A DNA stretch of 48,924 nt, from the NCBI GenBank assembly GCA_900766495.1, contig CAAFVM010000022.1:1-48924 (forward strand), in the 5' to 3' direction. This document shows, in pieces, positions 48,236 through 48,924 of this stretch (within the stretch, counting starts at the first letter, position 1; each line of letters begins with the position of its first letter). Made by a program: the position numbers and the translations under genes. The stretch comes from Clostridia bacterium. GTDB lineage: Bacteria; Bacillota; Clostridia; Christensenellales; Borkfalkiaceae. The notes under the pieces were generated by a model. That model searched no databases. It was given only the letters and a program-made list of their open reading frames with translations, and was not told the origin of the DNA.

Positions 48236-48924
48236 TTTAATTCCCCGTGACGGAGTGTTACTGCTATTTATGTTTACCGCCGCGAGGGTTAGTTTTTCCG
48301 TTATTCAAGTTACGCTTCCGCGAGATATTTCGGCAAGCTCAACATGACAGAAAACTTTGCTTTCGCGGCAGAATGCTTAAACTACAATAAAGAGTAGGAC
48401 GCGAAGAATCAGAAAGATTTCGACCGCGCTTCGCTTGCTCAACATGACAGGGAAAGAGGAAGTGTCATTCCGAGCGAAGTCGAGGAATCTCGTGGAAACG
48501 AAAACAGAAAGTTTATTTTTACCGTCTTGCTCTCTCCAAAGTTGCGGAGAGAGGTGGATTGTGCGAAGTATGAGCGCAAGACGGAGAGAGGATTGTTGCT
48601 TAATTATTCGTAAAAGCTTTTTAATAAGGATAATATTAATTATAAAACTTCAATCCTCTATCGTCACTCGGCTGTTGCCTCGTGCCACTTTCCCCGCCTC
48701 TTGGGGAAAGCAAGGTGTTATGTATATGTTTGCGAGAAAGTTCCCGCCTCTTGGGGAATCCAAGGGGTTGTAATATAAGATTGCAAGAAAGTCTCGCCTC
48801 TTGGAAAAGCCGAGAACATATTATTAAGTAGTGCCGCTATTTTCGCAACGCTTCCGCGAGATGTTTCGACTGCGCTTCGCTTGCTCAACATGACAGTGAA
48901 AAAGGTGGTGTCATTCCGAGCGAA
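48236..48924. repeat. Intergenic repeat cluster, inverted types A, B, C and D
   Basis: Inverted D at about 48236-48297, A variants at 48311-48350, 48418-48450 and 48846-48896, B at 48463-48502 and 48909-48924 (cut by the window end), and C-like copies of CCGCCTCTTGGGGAA at about 48698, 48749 and 48793. No convincing gene. Orientation is opposite to that of the same repeats at 1-307. Confidence 0.8.

Noticed and set aside
48435..48773. A 112-codon open frame on the plus strand
   Set aside because: It runs through repeat types A, B and C, has no ribosome site, and its translation only mirrors the repeats.
48690..48810. Possible CRISPR array from the repeated CCTCTTGGGGAA blocks
   Set aside because: Repeat units are short and unequal, spacing is irregular, and no cas genes are seen.
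1..48924. tRNA or rRNA genes
   Set aside because: I found no cloverleaf with CCA-type acceptor end and TTCGA arm, nor any rRNA segment, in the intergenic regions.

Overview
The window looks like a chromosomal segment of an anaerobic, Gram-positive-type bacterium of the phylum Bacillota, probably an uncultured Clostridia (Christensenellales-like) lineage. This rests on gene content read by eye: Veg, YlbM/TmcAL, a YuaF/FloT pair, YceD-L32, a type III glutamine synthetase, Pta-AckA acetate fermentation, strong Shine-Dalgarno sites with several TTG starts, and an L10-type leader. Many promoters fit the sigma-A consensus with 16-17 bp spacers. The lineage name is only an inference.

Layout. 1-307: intergenic repeats. 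308-6787: SLOG protein and TmcAL on the minus strand; then pta-ackA, yceD-rpmF and an AEC-type transporter. 6788-9310: an AT-rich accessory patch (secreted protein, membrane protein, small cytosolic protein) whose first two genes lie between two near-identical 43-bp terminator-like elements. 9373-12240 (minus): flotillin, NfeD-like partner and a DUF1836 regulator, followed by repeats. 12736-20665: M29 aminopeptidase, acidic zinc-ribbon protein, SANT-like duplicated HTH protein, a C92-type cysteine peptidase broken by a stop codon, veg, pyrG and glutamine synthetase III. 20744-22344 (minus): a small toxin-like gene followed by three tandem DUF4926-like genes, probably immunity genes. 22533-24586: TetR regulator with its palindrome, a frameshifted DUF998 membrane protein and a GNAT acetyltransferase. 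24883-27820: a Gfo/Idh, TIM-barrel isomerase, Gfo/Idh sugar operon. 27941-28834 (minus): LysR regulator. 28947-35938: a YoaK-like gene joined to an F-type ATP synthase operon. 36265-40857: old-yellow-enzyme-type reductase, split aconitase X and a flavin reductase. 41117-43966: YfhO-like membrane protein. 44288-48129: rpmG-secE-nusG-rplK-rplA-rplJ-rplL with RNA leaders. 48130-48924: terminator and repeats; rpoB is not present in the window.

The most interesting points are: (1) an ATP synthase operon without atpH, whose alpha subunit carries an N-terminal stretch resembling the delta C-terminal domain, and whose c subunit has a signal-peptide-like extension; (2) a family of intergenic elements with conserved core CTATAAGTCGATTAACG inside changing, self-complementary stems, with one copy inside the glutamine synthetase gene; (3) a toxin-like gene with three tandem immunity-like copies; (4) matching L1-operator-like hairpins before both rplK and rplA; (5) two intergenic repeat types whose stems covary (ATTCC/GGAAT versus ATGTT/AACAT).

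All calls come from reading the sequence and from family knowledge; no database search was run.
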